Source: Dyadobacter subterraneus | GTDB taxonomy: Bacteria > Bacteroidota > Bacteroidia > Cytophagales > Spirosomataceae | Assembly: GCF_015221875.1 (NCBI RefSeq) | Contig: NZ_JACYGY010000001.1 | Coordinates: 4,256,501 to 4,320,500, forward strand | Length of the DNA stretch: 64,000 nucleotides | Direction: 5' to 3' | Shown: positions 46,463 to 56,014 of the stretch, piece by piece | Layout of the letters: the number at the start of each line of letters is the position of its first letter | Numbering within the stretch: position 1 is the first letter of the stretch | Translations under genes and position numbers: made by a program | Notes under the pieces: generated by a model | Seen by the model: only the letters and a program-made list of their open reading frames with translations | The model's database searches: none | Told to the model about the DNA's origin: nothing

Positions 46463-48157
46463 TCACCATTCCGGATTTTGGGTCAGCTTTGGATTAATGT
46501 CCCGTTCCGACTGCGGAACAGGCAGAAGATTTAATTTGGGATACCAGAACCGGATCTCTCGAAGCATTCTGGCACCTTCACTGTCCGAATAAACCGGAAT
46601 ATTGTTCAGATCGTTTAATGCAGTCGTTTTAAAATCCGGACTCGCCGCTCCGGCGCCCGGATCCTTGGCAATCCCTACAATCTTTTGAGGCATAACAACC
46701 GACGCAATATCCCAGCGACGGATATCAAACCAGCGGAATCCTTCCATGGCGAGCTCCACGGTACGCTCCCGGCGCACAAGCTGCCGGAGTTTGTTTTGAT
46801 CATTTTGAACAGATGCTTCAACCTCTGGCTGCCCGGCGCGTTTTCTTACCAGATTAATGGCGCTGATCACCGATGCATCGATTTCATTAAGTTCAATTTT
46901 TGATTCTGCATAAGTGAGCAGAACTTCCGCATAGCGCATCAGTATAAAATTCACCCTTGCAGCAAAAGCATTTTCTGCGGTCAGCGTGTATTTTGCATGC
47001 AAAAGTCCCACACCGCTTTTTGACGGACCGTAAGCGTTATCAAAATCAGCATTTGCTTTGGTACTCCATGTCCCGTCAGCATTTTTTACCGAAGTAGTAT
47101 TTTTATAGATATCATATACGAATGTGACCTGATTCATCGTGACTGTGTCGCCAGGAATTGCGACCGTATATTTTAAACGCATATCGCGGTTCAAACGTGG
47201 ATTTTTCGGGTCATACACTTTGGATTCGTCAATGCGCTTTCCATCTTTTGCTTCGAACATATCAACCAGACGCTGCTGCGGAAAGCGGCCCGACTGCCCG
47301 CCCGCGGTTCTTGAAATACTTCCCAAAGGCAGATATGTGATCGAATTGGCATCTGCATCTGTATATAAAATCTCAAACATGATCTCTTTTCCCGCATTGG
47401 GCGCTTGTCCCGCTTTGGTAAAAAGATCCTGGAATTTGGGGTTCAGTCCAAGTCCTGCCCCGTCGATGATCTGCTTGCTAACCTGGGCTGCTGTTTTATA
47501 ATCTTTACTGTAAAAAGCAGTACGCGCCTTAATGCCCAGAACAACCGCCTTTGACATACGACCACGGTCTGCCGGTGCCCAGTCAAGAACCTGCGCCGCC
47601 GCATCCAGATCCTCATTCATAAACTTGATCACATCGGCTTTTGATGAGCGCAGCTGTGTATAAAATTCAGCCGGCAGCAGTGGTTTTGTAATCAAAGGGA
47701 CATCTCCGTACATGTTAACTAGAAAGAAATACGCAAATGCCCTGAGCCCTCTCTCCTCGGCCTGAAGGCGGTTATAAGCAGCAGCCTGTACATTGGCCTT
47801 TCCTGTTTCCATACCCTCGATCATTGTATTGGCACGCTGGATGGTTGTGTATGCCAAAGTCCAGATGGATTTAACATTGGCATTGAAAACATCAAAGTTC
47901 CCCTCGCCCATGTCCGGTGCGCGAAGCAGCGCGATGTCCGTCCAGCCATCCATGATAGACTGGTAAGGCGTAGTGCCGGTATTCCAGTAAGCCGATTTGT
48001 AAACGGCTGTCAGGGCTGCATTCATTTCGGTCTGGTTATTGAAAAACTGTCCGGTTGCCGGCGCAGCCAGCGGCGCCTGTTCGAGGTAATCCTTGCAGGC
48101 AGAAAATAGTTGCAATGAAAGGCAAAGGCCGATACTGTATAGAAGTTTATTTTTCAT
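46463..48157 (-). CDS. SusD/RagB-family surface lipoprotein
   Basis: The open frame reaches 48184, inside susC, but ATG 48157, 4 nt after the susC stop, starts a normal lipoprotein signal (LLYSIGLCLSLQLFSAC). The product is 564 aa. SusD motifs: TEMNAALTAVYKSAYWNTGT, the TPR segment RLQAEERGLRAFAYFFLVNM and YGDVPLITKPL. Toward the C-terminus come MRYAEVLLTYAESKIELNEI, LVRRERTVELAMEGFRWFDI and a final YPKLNLLPVPQSERDINPKL. It pairs with the SusC encoded just upstream as a nutrient-capturing lid. Confidence 0.95.
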   Translation of the reverse strand: MKNKLLYSIGLCLSLQLFSACKDYLEQAPLAAPATGQFFNNQTEMNAALTAVYKSAYWNTGTTPYQSIMDGWTDIALLRAPDMGEGNFDVFNANVKSIWTLAYTTIQRANTMIEGMETGKANVQAAAYNRLQAEERGLRAFAYFFLVNMYGDVPLITKPLLPAEFYTQLRSSKADVIKFMNEDLDAAAQVLDWAPADRGRMSKAVVLGIKARTAFYSKDYKTAAQVSKQIIDGAGLGLNPKFQDLFTKAGQAPNAGKEIMFEILYTDADANSITYLPLGSISRTAGGQSGRFPQQRLVDMFEAKDGKRIDESKVYDPKNPRLNRDMRLKYTVAIPGDTVTMNQVTFVYDIYKNTTSVKNADGTWSTKANADFDNAYGPSKSGVGLLHAKYTLTAENAFAARVNFILMRYAEVLLTYAESKIELNEIDASVISAINLVRKRAGQPEVEASVQNDQNKLRQLVRRERTVELAMEGFRWFDIRRWDIASVVMPQKIVGIAKDPGAGAASPDFKTTALNDLNNIPVYSDSEGARMLREIRFWYPKLNLLPVPQSERDINPKLTQNPEW

Positions 48158-48161
48158 GTGC

Positions 48162-51100
48162 TTAAAACTTGATGTTGATACCAACTGTGTATGATTTCAT
48201 GATCGGGTAAAACTGCCCGCCTGTATCGCGTTGTTCGGGATCGAAGCCCGGAAAAAACTTTGTCCAGGTTACAAGATTCTGTCCGCTCAGAAAGATGCGC
48301 GCCGATTTGATCTTCACCTTTTCAGTCAATAATTTCGGCACTGTATAGCCAAGCACCAGGTTTTTAATGCGCAGATAAGAGGCAGAACGTACCCAGTAAG
48401 ATGAGGTCACGTAATTATTTGGAATACTATTGGCAGTCAGACGTGGATAAGCAGCACCTTTGTTTTCAGGAGACCAGAAATCTTCCTGGTATTTGAACAT
48501 TGACCCTTGAAAATCGGAAGAATAAAAAGGCTGGGATCCGGTTCCGGAAAGATAATTATCTTTTTTACCAACACCCTGAAAAAATGCTGTCACATCAAAT
48601 CCCTTATACTGGGCGGCCAGATTGAAACTGTACTCATACCGCGGGAAGTAATTGCCCAGAATCGTGCGGTCGTAACTATCAATTTTGTTGTCGGGCACAC
48701 CATTCGGACCACTGATATCTTTGTACCTGATATCACCGGCAGCCGTATTTCCATATTGGAAAGGTGCATTTTTTACTTCCTCATCCGATTGGAAAAGACC
48801 CATCGCCTGATATCCGTAGTAGGAATCCAGCGCATAACCTTCCTGCTGGATCGTTGCGCCATTAATGATCGGCGTGCCACCATTTTTAAGCACGCTGTTT
48901 TTTACATCCGAAATATTGAAGCTTACCTGGTAGTTAAAATCGCTGATTTTGTCCTTCCAGCCAAGTGCCAGCTCCCAGCCTTTGTTACGCATTGATCCCA
49001 CATTCACAAAAGGAGAAGCAAGTCCTACGTAGGAAGGAATCGGAACAAGTTGAAGCATATCGCTGATATCCCGCTGGAAGTAATCTGCCGTGACGGTCAG
49101 CCTGTTTGCCAGCAGGCCAAAATCCGCACCGATATCAAGAATTTTAGAAGATTCCCATTTGATATTCGGATTGGCCGCAGAAGTAAGTGCATAACCTGCA
49201 TTGACCACATTGTTAAAATAATAATTGTAGGCTGTACCCGAATAAAAGGTTGAATAACTCGGATAATAATCCTGAACGTCACTTCTGATCAGGTTCTGAT
49301 TCCCAAGTGTTCCGTAGGAAGCGCGCAGCTTGGCATCACCGACGATACTGGTAAGGCCAGACCAGAACTTTTCCTGTGACATTCTCCACCCTGCCGAAAC
49401 GGAGGGAAATAATTTCCACCAGTTTTCCTGTCTGAATCGCGAGGAAGCATCCATGCGGCCATTTACTTCCAGAAGATACTTTTCGTTGTAGTTATAATTG
49501 ATCCGGCCATACGCAGAAACCATTGAATATTTGCTGGCACCTCCGCTGATGGTCTGCCCCAGCGGGTCTCCGCTGTCTAGGTAAGGGCGGTCTGGCGATA
49601 AAAGGTTTTGGCGGAACGTATTTACATTGGAAGTACTGAAATCCTCTGTGCTAAACCCGCCCAGTACTGAAAAATTGTGTTTTCCAAAAGCTTTGTTGTA
49701 AGTCGCCTGGGCGCGGAAAAGGTTCTGGGTATTCTCAGAATTATTGTCGCTCAAAGAATTCAGCGCTGGCCAGGGACGGGCTAAAACCAGGGTTTTGGTA
49801 CTTGGATCCGCGTTATAGATTTTATATTGATCTGTAAATGTTCGTCCGTGCGTTGTATAATAGTTAGAACTGTATGTGGCAAGCAGCTCCAGCCCATCTA
49901 ACGGTTTGTAAGTCAGCGTCCCTTTGATGATCCGCGAGTTGGTAATGCTTTTGGCAAAACCCCCATCTTCGGCCTGAGCAGCCGGGTTGGCATTCGACCA
50001 GCCTTCTCCCCATTCGCCGCTGTCATAACGGCCAGGCGTTGTAGCAGGCAAACCAAGCATCTGACGGATGATGGCCTGCGGAGAAGATTGCCCAGGCCAT
50101 AAACGGTTCGTCCGGTTCAGAACCAAGTCCATGGAAGCGGAAAGTTTTTTAGATATGGCAATATCGGTATTGAAACGAAAATCAGCCCTTTTAAAATTGG
50201 TGTTTGCTGTGAGGCCATTCTGGTCCAGAAAACTTCCGGAACCAAAAACCTTGATACGGTCAGTGCCACCGGCAATAGTCAGATTGTGATTTTGCATCAT
50301 GCCGTTTCCGGTCAGTACCAGTTTTTTCCAATCTGTATTAAATAGTGAAAAATTATCCGGTCCGTTCTTTTCATAAGCTGCAATCTGGCTGGTAAAAGCA
50401 GCCGGCAGACCGCTGTTTGTCTGGGCAATATCCCAGTATTTCATATGCTCCAGCGCGTTTACCTTTTCCGGCAGGTCAGTTGGGCTCTGATTGGATACAT
50501 AGGCATTATAGCTGACATTAATGCCAGTTGCTCCTCGCTTACTGGTGATCAGAATCACACCGTTTGCAGCACGGGAACCGTAAACAGCTGCCGCCGCTGC
50601 GTCTTTCAGAACAGAGATGCTTTCAATATTATTTGGGTCAATCGCGTCTAGGTTCATCTCGACATTATCGATCAGCACAAGCGGATTCTGCCCGGCATTG
50701 ATTGAACCTATACCCCGTATACGTATTGTACCCGCATCCCCACCGGGAACACCTGACTGCTGGGTGATGGTCACACCGGGTGCTGCACCCTGTAAGGCCA
50801 GCGAGGTAGATGCAACCTGTCTGCTGGTCAATTTTGCACCATCTATGACAGAAACAGCACCGGTTAAATTGACCTTTTTCTGTGTCCCGTACCCTACCAC
50901 AACAAGCTCATTCAGCGTTTTGCTATCTGTGGCAAGCGTTACATCAATCTGTCCCGGACCGCTGAAAGCAATTTCCTGGGTTACCATTCCCATAAAGGAA
51001 AACACAGCCATCCCCGAATTCTGGGTTAAAGAAAGTTTGTAATTTCCTTCCGCATCCGTCGTTGTTCCACTCGAGGTTCCTTTGATCATGACTGTCACAC

Positions 51101-51242
51101 CGGGAAGCGTTGCTCCGGTAATTTCTGTCACTTGTCCACGCAGATCCTGATTTTGTGCAGCCACATAACAGTGCTGACAAATCATAAAGAGCACACAGAG
51201 CCACCAGCTCATGCGCCGTTTTTTACTTGTAAAATTTTGCAT
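48162..51242 (-). CDS. SusC/RagA-type TonB-linked outer-membrane protein
   Basis: A 1026-aa receptor with signal peptide (WWLCVLFMICQHCYVAAQ) and a carboxypeptidase-regulatory domain (LRGQVTEITGATLPGVTVMI, SGTTTDAEGNYKLSLT). The connector is LNELVVVGYGTQKKVNLTGA. The plug includes ALQGAAPGVTITQQSGVPGG, IRIRGIGSINAGQNPLVLID and SISVLKDAAAAAVYGSRAAN. The barrel ends MKSYTVGINIKF. It forms the transport unit with the SusD encoded 4 nt downstream. Upstream neighbours are an epimerase, a sugar transporter and a DUF4127 protein, suggesting a monosaccharide or aminosugar-containing oligomer as substrate. Confidence 0.95.
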   Translation of the reverse strand: MQNFTSKKRRMSWWLCVLFMICQHCYVAAQNQDLRGQVTEITGATLPGVTVMIKGTSSGTTTDAEGNYKLSLTQNSGMAVFSFMGMVTQEIAFSGPGQIDVTLATDSKTLNELVVVGYGTQKKVNLTGAVSVIDGAKLTSRQVASTSLALQGAAPGVTITQQSGVPGGDAGTIRIRGIGSINAGQNPLVLIDNVEMNLDAIDPNNIESISVLKDAAAAAVYGSRAANGVILITSKRGATGINVSYNAYVSNQSPTDLPEKVNALEHMKYWDIAQTNSGLPAAFTSQIAAYEKNGPDNFSLFNTDWKKLVLTGNGMMQNHNLTIAGGTDRIKVFGSGSFLDQNGLTANTNFKRADFRFNTDIAISKKLSASMDLVLNRTNRLWPGQSSPQAIIRQMLGLPATTPGRYDSGEWGEGWSNANPAAQAEDGGFAKSITNSRIIKGTLTYKPLDGLELLATYSSNYYTTHGRTFTDQYKIYNADPSTKTLVLARPWPALNSLSDNNSENTQNLFRAQATYNKAFGKHNFSVLGGFSTEDFSTSNVNTFRQNLLSPDRPYLDSGDPLGQTISGGASKYSMVSAYGRINYNYNEKYLLEVNGRMDASSRFRQENWWKLFPSVSAGWRMSQEKFWSGLTSIVGDAKLRASYGTLGNQNLIRSDVQDYYPSYSTFYSGTAYNYYFNNVVNAGYALTSAANPNIKWESSKILDIGADFGLLANRLTVTADYFQRDISDMLQLVPIPSYVGLASPFVNVGSMRNKGWELALGWKDKISDFNYQVSFNISDVKNSVLKNGGTPIINGATIQQEGYALDSYYGYQAMGLFQSDEEVKNAPFQYGNTAAGDIRYKDISGPNGVPDNKIDSYDRTILGNYFPRYEYSFNLAAQYKGFDVTAFFQGVGKKDNYLSGTGSQPFYSSDFQGSMFKYQEDFWSPENKGAAYPRLTANSIPNNYVTSSYWVRSASYLRIKNLVLGYTVPKLLTEKVKIKSARIFLSGQNLVTWTKFFPGFDPEQRDTGGQFYPIMKSYTVGINIKF

Positions 51243-51283
51243 TGGTTAAGGTTTGGGGGTTTAATTGGACATAGTTTTCCCGG

Positions 51284-51299
51284 CCGGTTAAAAAACCGG
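51284..51299. other. Short hairpin between DUF4127 gene and susC
   Basis: CCGGTT-aaaa-AACCGG, about 40 nt upstream of the susC start on the minus strand. It could be a weak terminator or an mRNA processing/attenuation structure separating the two halves of the operon. No T tract of full length follows. Confidence 0.4.
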
Positions 51300-51362
51300 A
51301 AAGGCAATCGGCATTGGGTACTAAAATTTATTTGGATTTAGGAATATTCAGGTTTTAGTCGT

Positions 51363-52967
51363 TTAACGGCATGTCAGCTTAAAATCAATATCTGCCTCGA
51401 AAGTGCGGTTCCAGGGTAATGTGAAAGTCAGGCCCGTTGGCTTCTGACAGTCTATACCGCCCTTCTCATTTTCATTTATTGCCAGGTAACTTTTCAAAAA
51501 ATCATTCAGATAACTTTGCAGTAAAGAAAGACAATACACTTCGATGCGCTTATTATCCTCAGTGTTCATCAGGGACGCACTTGGTAATTTTTTGCCCGAC
51601 AAATAGGTATTCGCTTTGGCCCGGACCAGATTATGATAATAATAATCGTCCATAACACGGTTGATCATAAACCAGTTTTGGGCAGTTCTCATTCGCTGGC
51701 TGGCGGCTTTATTTTTTGACAATTTTGAAACCGCAAGATCAAAAACGACCCCGTGCGGTAAAGCTGTTCCGATGGTATTACCAGCTGTATTCCAGGACGC
51801 ATATCCATAAAGCCTGGAAAAAACTTGCCGCTTTTCCAAAGCATTTGTAAAAACCGAGTCACCACCCTGCACATTTCCGACAGGATCAATATCAGCTACG
51901 ATAACTCTTTTGCCTGCATTAACTTCCCTTTCGATCTGCTCGGCAAAACTTTCAGCTACGTCGCTTTCATGACGGGAAGGATAAACATAAAATAAAATAT
52001 CGGCCTGGTTTTCATTTTGCACTTCCACAGAGCCTGCCGCTCTAATATGATGGCTGACCGTTTCAAAAAGCATTCTGTCTTCGAACGGCATGACCGAATT
52101 CTTTAATTTCTGCGAAGAATACACGGCCTTGATTTTCGGTGTGAAATCAAAGTGTCTGTTTAGTACCCTTGCCAAAAGCAGCATCGAAACCTCATCTGCT
52201 CCCGGCTGAATAGCGATTTTTTCCGTCAGATGCAGCTGGTCACGCCGTCCGATCAGGTTCTCTCTGTCGACCAAATGAACACCTTTGGGTGATGCATCAT
52301 CCTGTGAAAGGATCAGATAATCAACCAGACCTGTTTTGACAAAATCGATGGCTTTCAGATTGATACTATAATTACGTGCCCTGGCAAGTTTGTAATCGGC
52401 CAGCACCGCAACGGGAATATCTTCTTCAAGTTTTAAAACCTGGGCTTTGGTTTTTTCATCTTTATCCGGCGAGATTTTAGCCCAGGTTGCCAGTTTCTCT
52501 CTGTAAGCTTCATTTTTTCCATCCGCACTTGGCGCCAGTCGCATAATCACATTCTGACCATAAATTTTCAATTTTGGCGCCTTGCTTCTGATCTGTTTCA
52601 AGACATTTATGCGGGCGATTGCAACCGTAGAATCGCACATAAACTTGCGGGATGCAACCAGGCCTCCGTAGGCGATCATATCCAGAACAATAATAGCCGC
52701 ATCATAGGATTTCAAATCCTGAGACATGATCCAGGCATTGATTTTTTCAGACAGACCTGGCTGTTGAAAATCCCCAAGCAGCGCAGCTGGCGGGGAAACG
52801 AGCTGGGCATCCGCGATCAGTCCCATCTTTTCTGTCATTTTAAGACAGGGTGGACGGCTGTCAAGCGGTATAAATAAGATCTTTGGCCGCGACGCTGACT
52901 GTTTCTGCGCAAGGACAATTACGGCGGAACTGAGTAGTATAAACGTCAGGAAAATATACTTTTTCAT
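51363..52967 (-). CDS. DUF4127-family secreted protein
   Basis: A 534-aa protein with a signal peptide (ILLSSAVIVLAQ). Family motifs: PKILFIPLDSRPPCL, VSPPAALLGDFQQPG, AAIIVLDMIAYGGLVASR, RLAPSADGKN, DYLILSQDDASPKGVH and IVADIDPVGNVQGGDSV. The DSRP, AYGGL and DDA.PKG residues suggest an enzyme active site, but the reaction is unknown. Similar proteins occur in Bacillota and Bacteroidota sugar loci. Its ATG overlaps the MFS stop (ATGA), so translation is coupled to that of the transporter and its product is probably functionally tied to it. Confidence 0.85.
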   Translation of the reverse strand: MKKYIFLTFILLSSAVIVLAQKQSASRPKILFIPLDSRPPCLKMTEKMGLIADAQLVSPPAALLGDFQQPGLSEKINAWIMSQDLKSYDAAIIVLDMIAYGGLVASRKFMCDSTVAIARINVLKQIRSKAPKLKIYGQNVIMRLAPSADGKNEAYREKLATWAKISPDKDEKTKAQVLKLEEDIPVAVLADYKLARARNYSINLKAIDFVKTGLVDYLILSQDDASPKGVHLVDRENLIGRRDQLHLTEKIAIQPGADEVSMLLLARVLNRHFDFTPKIKAVYSSQKLKNSVMPFEDRMLFETVSHHIRAAGSVEVQNENQADILFYVYPSRHESDVAESFAEQIEREVNAGKRVIVADIDPVGNVQGGDSVFTNALEKRQVFSRLYGYASWNTAGNTIGTALPHGVVFDLAVSKLSKNKAASQRMRTAQNWFMINRVMDDYYYHNLVRAKANTYLSGKKLPSASLMNTEDNKRIEVYCLSLLQSYLNDFLKSYLAINENEKGGIDCQKPTGLTFTLPWNRTFEADIDFKLTCR

Positions 52968-54214
52968 AGCGTGCTAAATTTTGACTTGTAGCCATGCAGG
53001 CCATAGAAAAGGATGTAGGCATAACTGACCAGCGGCAGCATAAATGCAATTTGCCAGCTTGAATTGTCAATCAAAAGGCCCTGACAAAAGGAGATGATAG
53101 CCCCGCCAGCAATGGCGGTCGACAGAAGACCCGATGCCTCGGTGGTATATTTTCCGAGCCCGTTAACGGCAAGTGAAAAAATAATCGCGAACATGATCGA
53201 ATTGCAAAGGCCCACTGCGACCATACTCCATACGGCAAGAGCTCCTATGGAATTTACAGAAATCAAAATTAAAAGAATGGAAGCCGCAGCGCAGACGCTC
53301 AAAACCCGCGACGCTTTTATGGATTTAAGTAAAACTGATCCGATCAGCCGCCCTACAAGCATGCCTCCCCAGTAAAAAGCAACGTAGGTATTGGCCGCAC
53401 TTTCAGTTATCTTCAATAAATCGGCGATGTAATTGGTAAGAAAAGTACCGATAGAAACTTCTGCACCCACATAAACAAAAAGACCGATGATACCCAAATT
53501 CAGATTACGGAAGGCAAAAATGCCTGCCGAAGATTTTTCCGGCTGCTGCCCGGTCTGCTCGCCTGCTTTTAAAACAGGAAGTGATAATCTACTAACTATC
53601 AGTGCTATAAAGATCAAAACCGCCGCAATACCAAGATAGGGATACTTCACTGCGTCACTGGATGCGGCTGAATTTTGCAGCGGGGCCAAAATATAGTATG
53701 CTCCAAAAAGCGGTGCAGTCGTCGTTCCGATCGAGCCGACGCCCTGTATCAGGGTAAGTCGGGACGAAGCTGTTTTTGCCGGCCCTAAAATCGTGATATA
53801 TGGATTGGCCGCCACCTGCAAGAGAACAATTCCGATGGCTACAATAAACAAGGCAGCCAAAAACAGGGCATACTGATGCGCAACGGAAGCAGGAAAAAAA
53901 AGAAGCGCGCCAAAGGCAGCGATCGAAAAGCCAAGCACCATCCCCTTTTTATATCCTACCTTTTCAACGACCTTACCAGCGGGTATCGATGCAACTCCAT
54001 AAGTAAGAAAAAAGTAAAATTGCACCAACGAGGAATGTGAATAGGTTAGTGTGAACCCCTTTTTGAAAAAAGGCACCAGCGTATCGTTCAAACAGGTAAT
54101 AAAACCCATCATAAAATAAAGTACCGCCAGCGTAATCAAAGCGGGCGTATAATTTTGCTTCTGATCCCCCAGGGGCTCATCCACAGAAACCGAATTTGCA
54201 GGGATTGCTGCCAT
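52964..54214 (-). CDS. MFS sugar transporter, FucP-like
   Basis: A 416-aa inner-membrane protein with about twelve hydrophobic segments. The N-terminal half shows YFMMGFITCLNDTLVPFFKK, a FucP/GluP hallmark (N and D in TCLND), followed by YSHSSLVQFYFFLTYGVASI, PAGKVVEKVGYKKG and QVAANPYITILGP. The second half has NLGIIGLFVYVGAEVSIGTF and FYWGGMLVGRLIG. It is closest in pattern to fucose/glucose/galactose:H+ symporters. It would take up the monosaccharide released after outer-membrane import. The start lies 1 nt after the epimerase stop. Confidence 0.92.
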   Translation of the reverse strand: MAAIPANSVSVDEPLGDQKQNYTPALITLAVLYFMMGFITCLNDTLVPFFKKGFTLTYSHSSLVQFYFFLTYGVASIPAGKVVEKVGYKKGMVLGFSIAAFGALLFFPASVAHQYALFLAALFIVAIGIVLLQVAANPYITILGPAKTASSRLTLIQGVGSIGTTTAPLFGAYYILAPLQNSAASSDAVKYPYLGIAAVLIFIALIVSRLSLPVLKAGEQTGQQPEKSSAGIFAFRNLNLGIIGLFVYVGAEVSIGTFLTNYIADLLKITESAANTYVAFYWGGMLVGRLIGSVLLKSIKASRVLSVCAAASILLILISVNSIGALAVWSMVAVGLCNSIMFAIIFSLAVNGLGKYTTEASGLLSTAIAGGAIISFCQGLLIDNSSWQIAFMLPLVSYAYILFYGLHGYKSKFSTL

Positions 54215-54215
54215 G

Positions 54216-55421
54216 TTATTGGTATTGAATTTCCGATTTCTTTTCCATAATTACTTCCAGCGCTTTCCAGCACTGATACAATCCGCGCGGCACATGAAAA
54301 CATCCTTTCCATTTTCCACCCTTCAAAGGTAGCAATACTTCCCCCTGCCTGTTGAGATATCCGTACCATTCGCCAAATTCCGGATCAGCAAAATGCTGCC
54401 AGGTATACTGATGCACTTTTTCAAACCAGTCCCAGCATCTGTGATCTCCGGTATGCTGATAACCTTTCAAAAGACTGATCAGCGTCTCGACGTGTACCCA
54501 CCAGAGCTTTTGATCCCATTCAAGCTGCTGTGGCGGCAGTCCTTTCGCGTCCATAAAATAAAATACACCGCCGTGCTTTTTATCCCATCCGTATTCAAGA
54601 ATATTCAGCGTAATCTCCATGGCTTTTTGTGCCAGTGCCTTATCTTTTGCCCGCTCAGCCAGGTCCATCAAAAACCACATCGCTTCAATGCCATGCCCTG
54701 GATTAACCAGCCTGCCTTCGAAAGAGTCTGAAAATGCTCCATCGGGCGTGACATTTTCAAGGATAATTCCCAGATCAGGGCGGTAAAACTTACCAAGAAT
54801 CGTTTCAATTCCATTCTGAATCGTACTTTCAACCAGATCAGCCGGCAAAAGATGTTCGATTTCCAAAACAAGGTTACAAAGGATCATCGGAAGTGCAAAG
54901 CCTTTCAATGGCCTGGTTCCCGGAAAACTTTTGTCATACTGTCCTTTTGGATTCTCTTTTTTTGCCAAAATATTATGGAAAGTATCAACAGCGATTTTTG
55001 CGTGCCTTTCATTCTTGGTTGCTTTATAAAGCTGGCCAAAAGCCATCGAGGCGAAACAGTCAGAAAATATATTGTGCGGCTGTGTGAGCGGAGCCCCCTT
55101 TCTGTCCAAAGAAAAATACCAGTTTCCTTCACTGTCACTTCCATGTTTTTCAAGGAATTCAGCGCCTTGTAAGGCGAAGTCCAGCCACTGCTGCTTTTGC
55201 TCAACTTTATTATAAAGCATGGAAAAACACCAAACCTGCCGGCACTGCAGCCAGACGAATTTATCTGTATCAAAAACCTGCCCAATTCTATCCAGGCAAG
55301 TAAAATAACCTCCAAATTCAGCATCTGCCGAATGATCAAGCCAAAAGGGTATGACATCATCCAGCAAGGTAGATCTATACAAAGTCAGGTACTTTTCAAA
55401 CTGTATTGAGTTTTGCTCCAT
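54216..55421 (-). CDS. AGE-family epimerase/isomerase
   Basis: A 401-aa protein of the N-acylglucosamine 2-epimerase family, an (alpha/alpha)6 barrel. Motifs include FWLDHSADAEFGGYFTCLD, KFVWLQCRQVWCFSMLYNKV and HNIFSDCFASMAFGQLYKAT. Others are VNPGHGIEAMWFLMDL, KHGGVFYFMDAKG, KLWWVHVETLISLLKGYQ and WYGYLNRQGEV. The RQVW, NPGHGIE and WW.H.E histidines correspond to the catalytic residues. Candidate reactions are ManNAc/GlcNAc, mannose/fructose or cellobiose 2-epimerisation; the sequence alone does not decide. It is the first gene of the minus-strand run. Confidence 0.9.
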   Translation of the reverse strand: MEQNSIQFEKYLTLYRSTLLDDVIPFWLDHSADAEFGGYFTCLDRIGQVFDTDKFVWLQCRQVWCFSMLYNKVEQKQQWLDFALQGAEFLEKHGSDSEGNWYFSLDRKGAPLTQPHNIFSDCFASMAFGQLYKATKNERHAKIAVDTFHNILAKKENPKGQYDKSFPGTRPLKGFALPMILCNLVLEIEHLLPADLVESTIQNGIETILGKFYRPDLGIILENVTPDGAFSDSFEGRLVNPGHGIEAMWFLMDLAERAKDKALAQKAMEITLNILEYGWDKKHGGVFYFMDAKGLPPQQLEWDQKLWWVHVETLISLLKGYQHTGDHRCWDWFEKVHQYTWQHFADPEFGEWYGYLNRQGEVLLPLKGGKWKGCFHVPRGLYQCWKALEVIMEKKSEIQYQ

Positions 55422-56014
55422 TTATTTTATGTCGTTAAAATCCGGGGGTACGGTTCCAGGGAATCAATACCTACAATTCCATTAATGCCAGAACGCTACA
55501 TTATACATACAGTCTTCGAGAATAGCATCAGATAATACCCGCCATTTAGTTTCCGAAACCCTACTTAATTATTTATAATATTTTGTTGATTCCAAAATAA
55601 CATTATTATTATTAAGTAAGCAAGAAAAATCCGAAGAAAATATTTTATTATTTAATCAAATGGGGTCTATTACATTATTACAAAATCAGGTTAAATCATA
55701 TAACAATGTCCATTTACCTATATAATCCGCCGAGCTATATAAATCCCCTGTAAAAACATAAGTCCAATACTTTTACCCATCTCGACTTCTCGATCAACAG
55801 ATAACTGGCATAAATCAAGAACGTTAGAAAAAGTTAAAAAGCTCGTTTCCCATTTGCGATACATTTGCAGCTTTAATTAGAAAAATATATGCACATTTTA
55901 TTCATTCATCAATCTTAATATATTTTGAATTTAAATATATTAGATAAAGTAAAATAAAATATTAAGTTTTGCTATTTTTGACACATCCTTCACAAATTCT
56001 TAATCATCTTTACC
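55422..56014. other. AT-rich divergent promoter region
   Basis: About 590 bp separating the epimerase gene and the sugar dehydrogenase gene, very AT-rich. TATTTTTG at 55973-55980 fits TAnnTTTG for the plus-strand gene. No gene or strong hairpin is visible. This is where a regulator such as the ROK protein would be expected to act, but no obvious palindrome was found. Confidence 0.45.
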
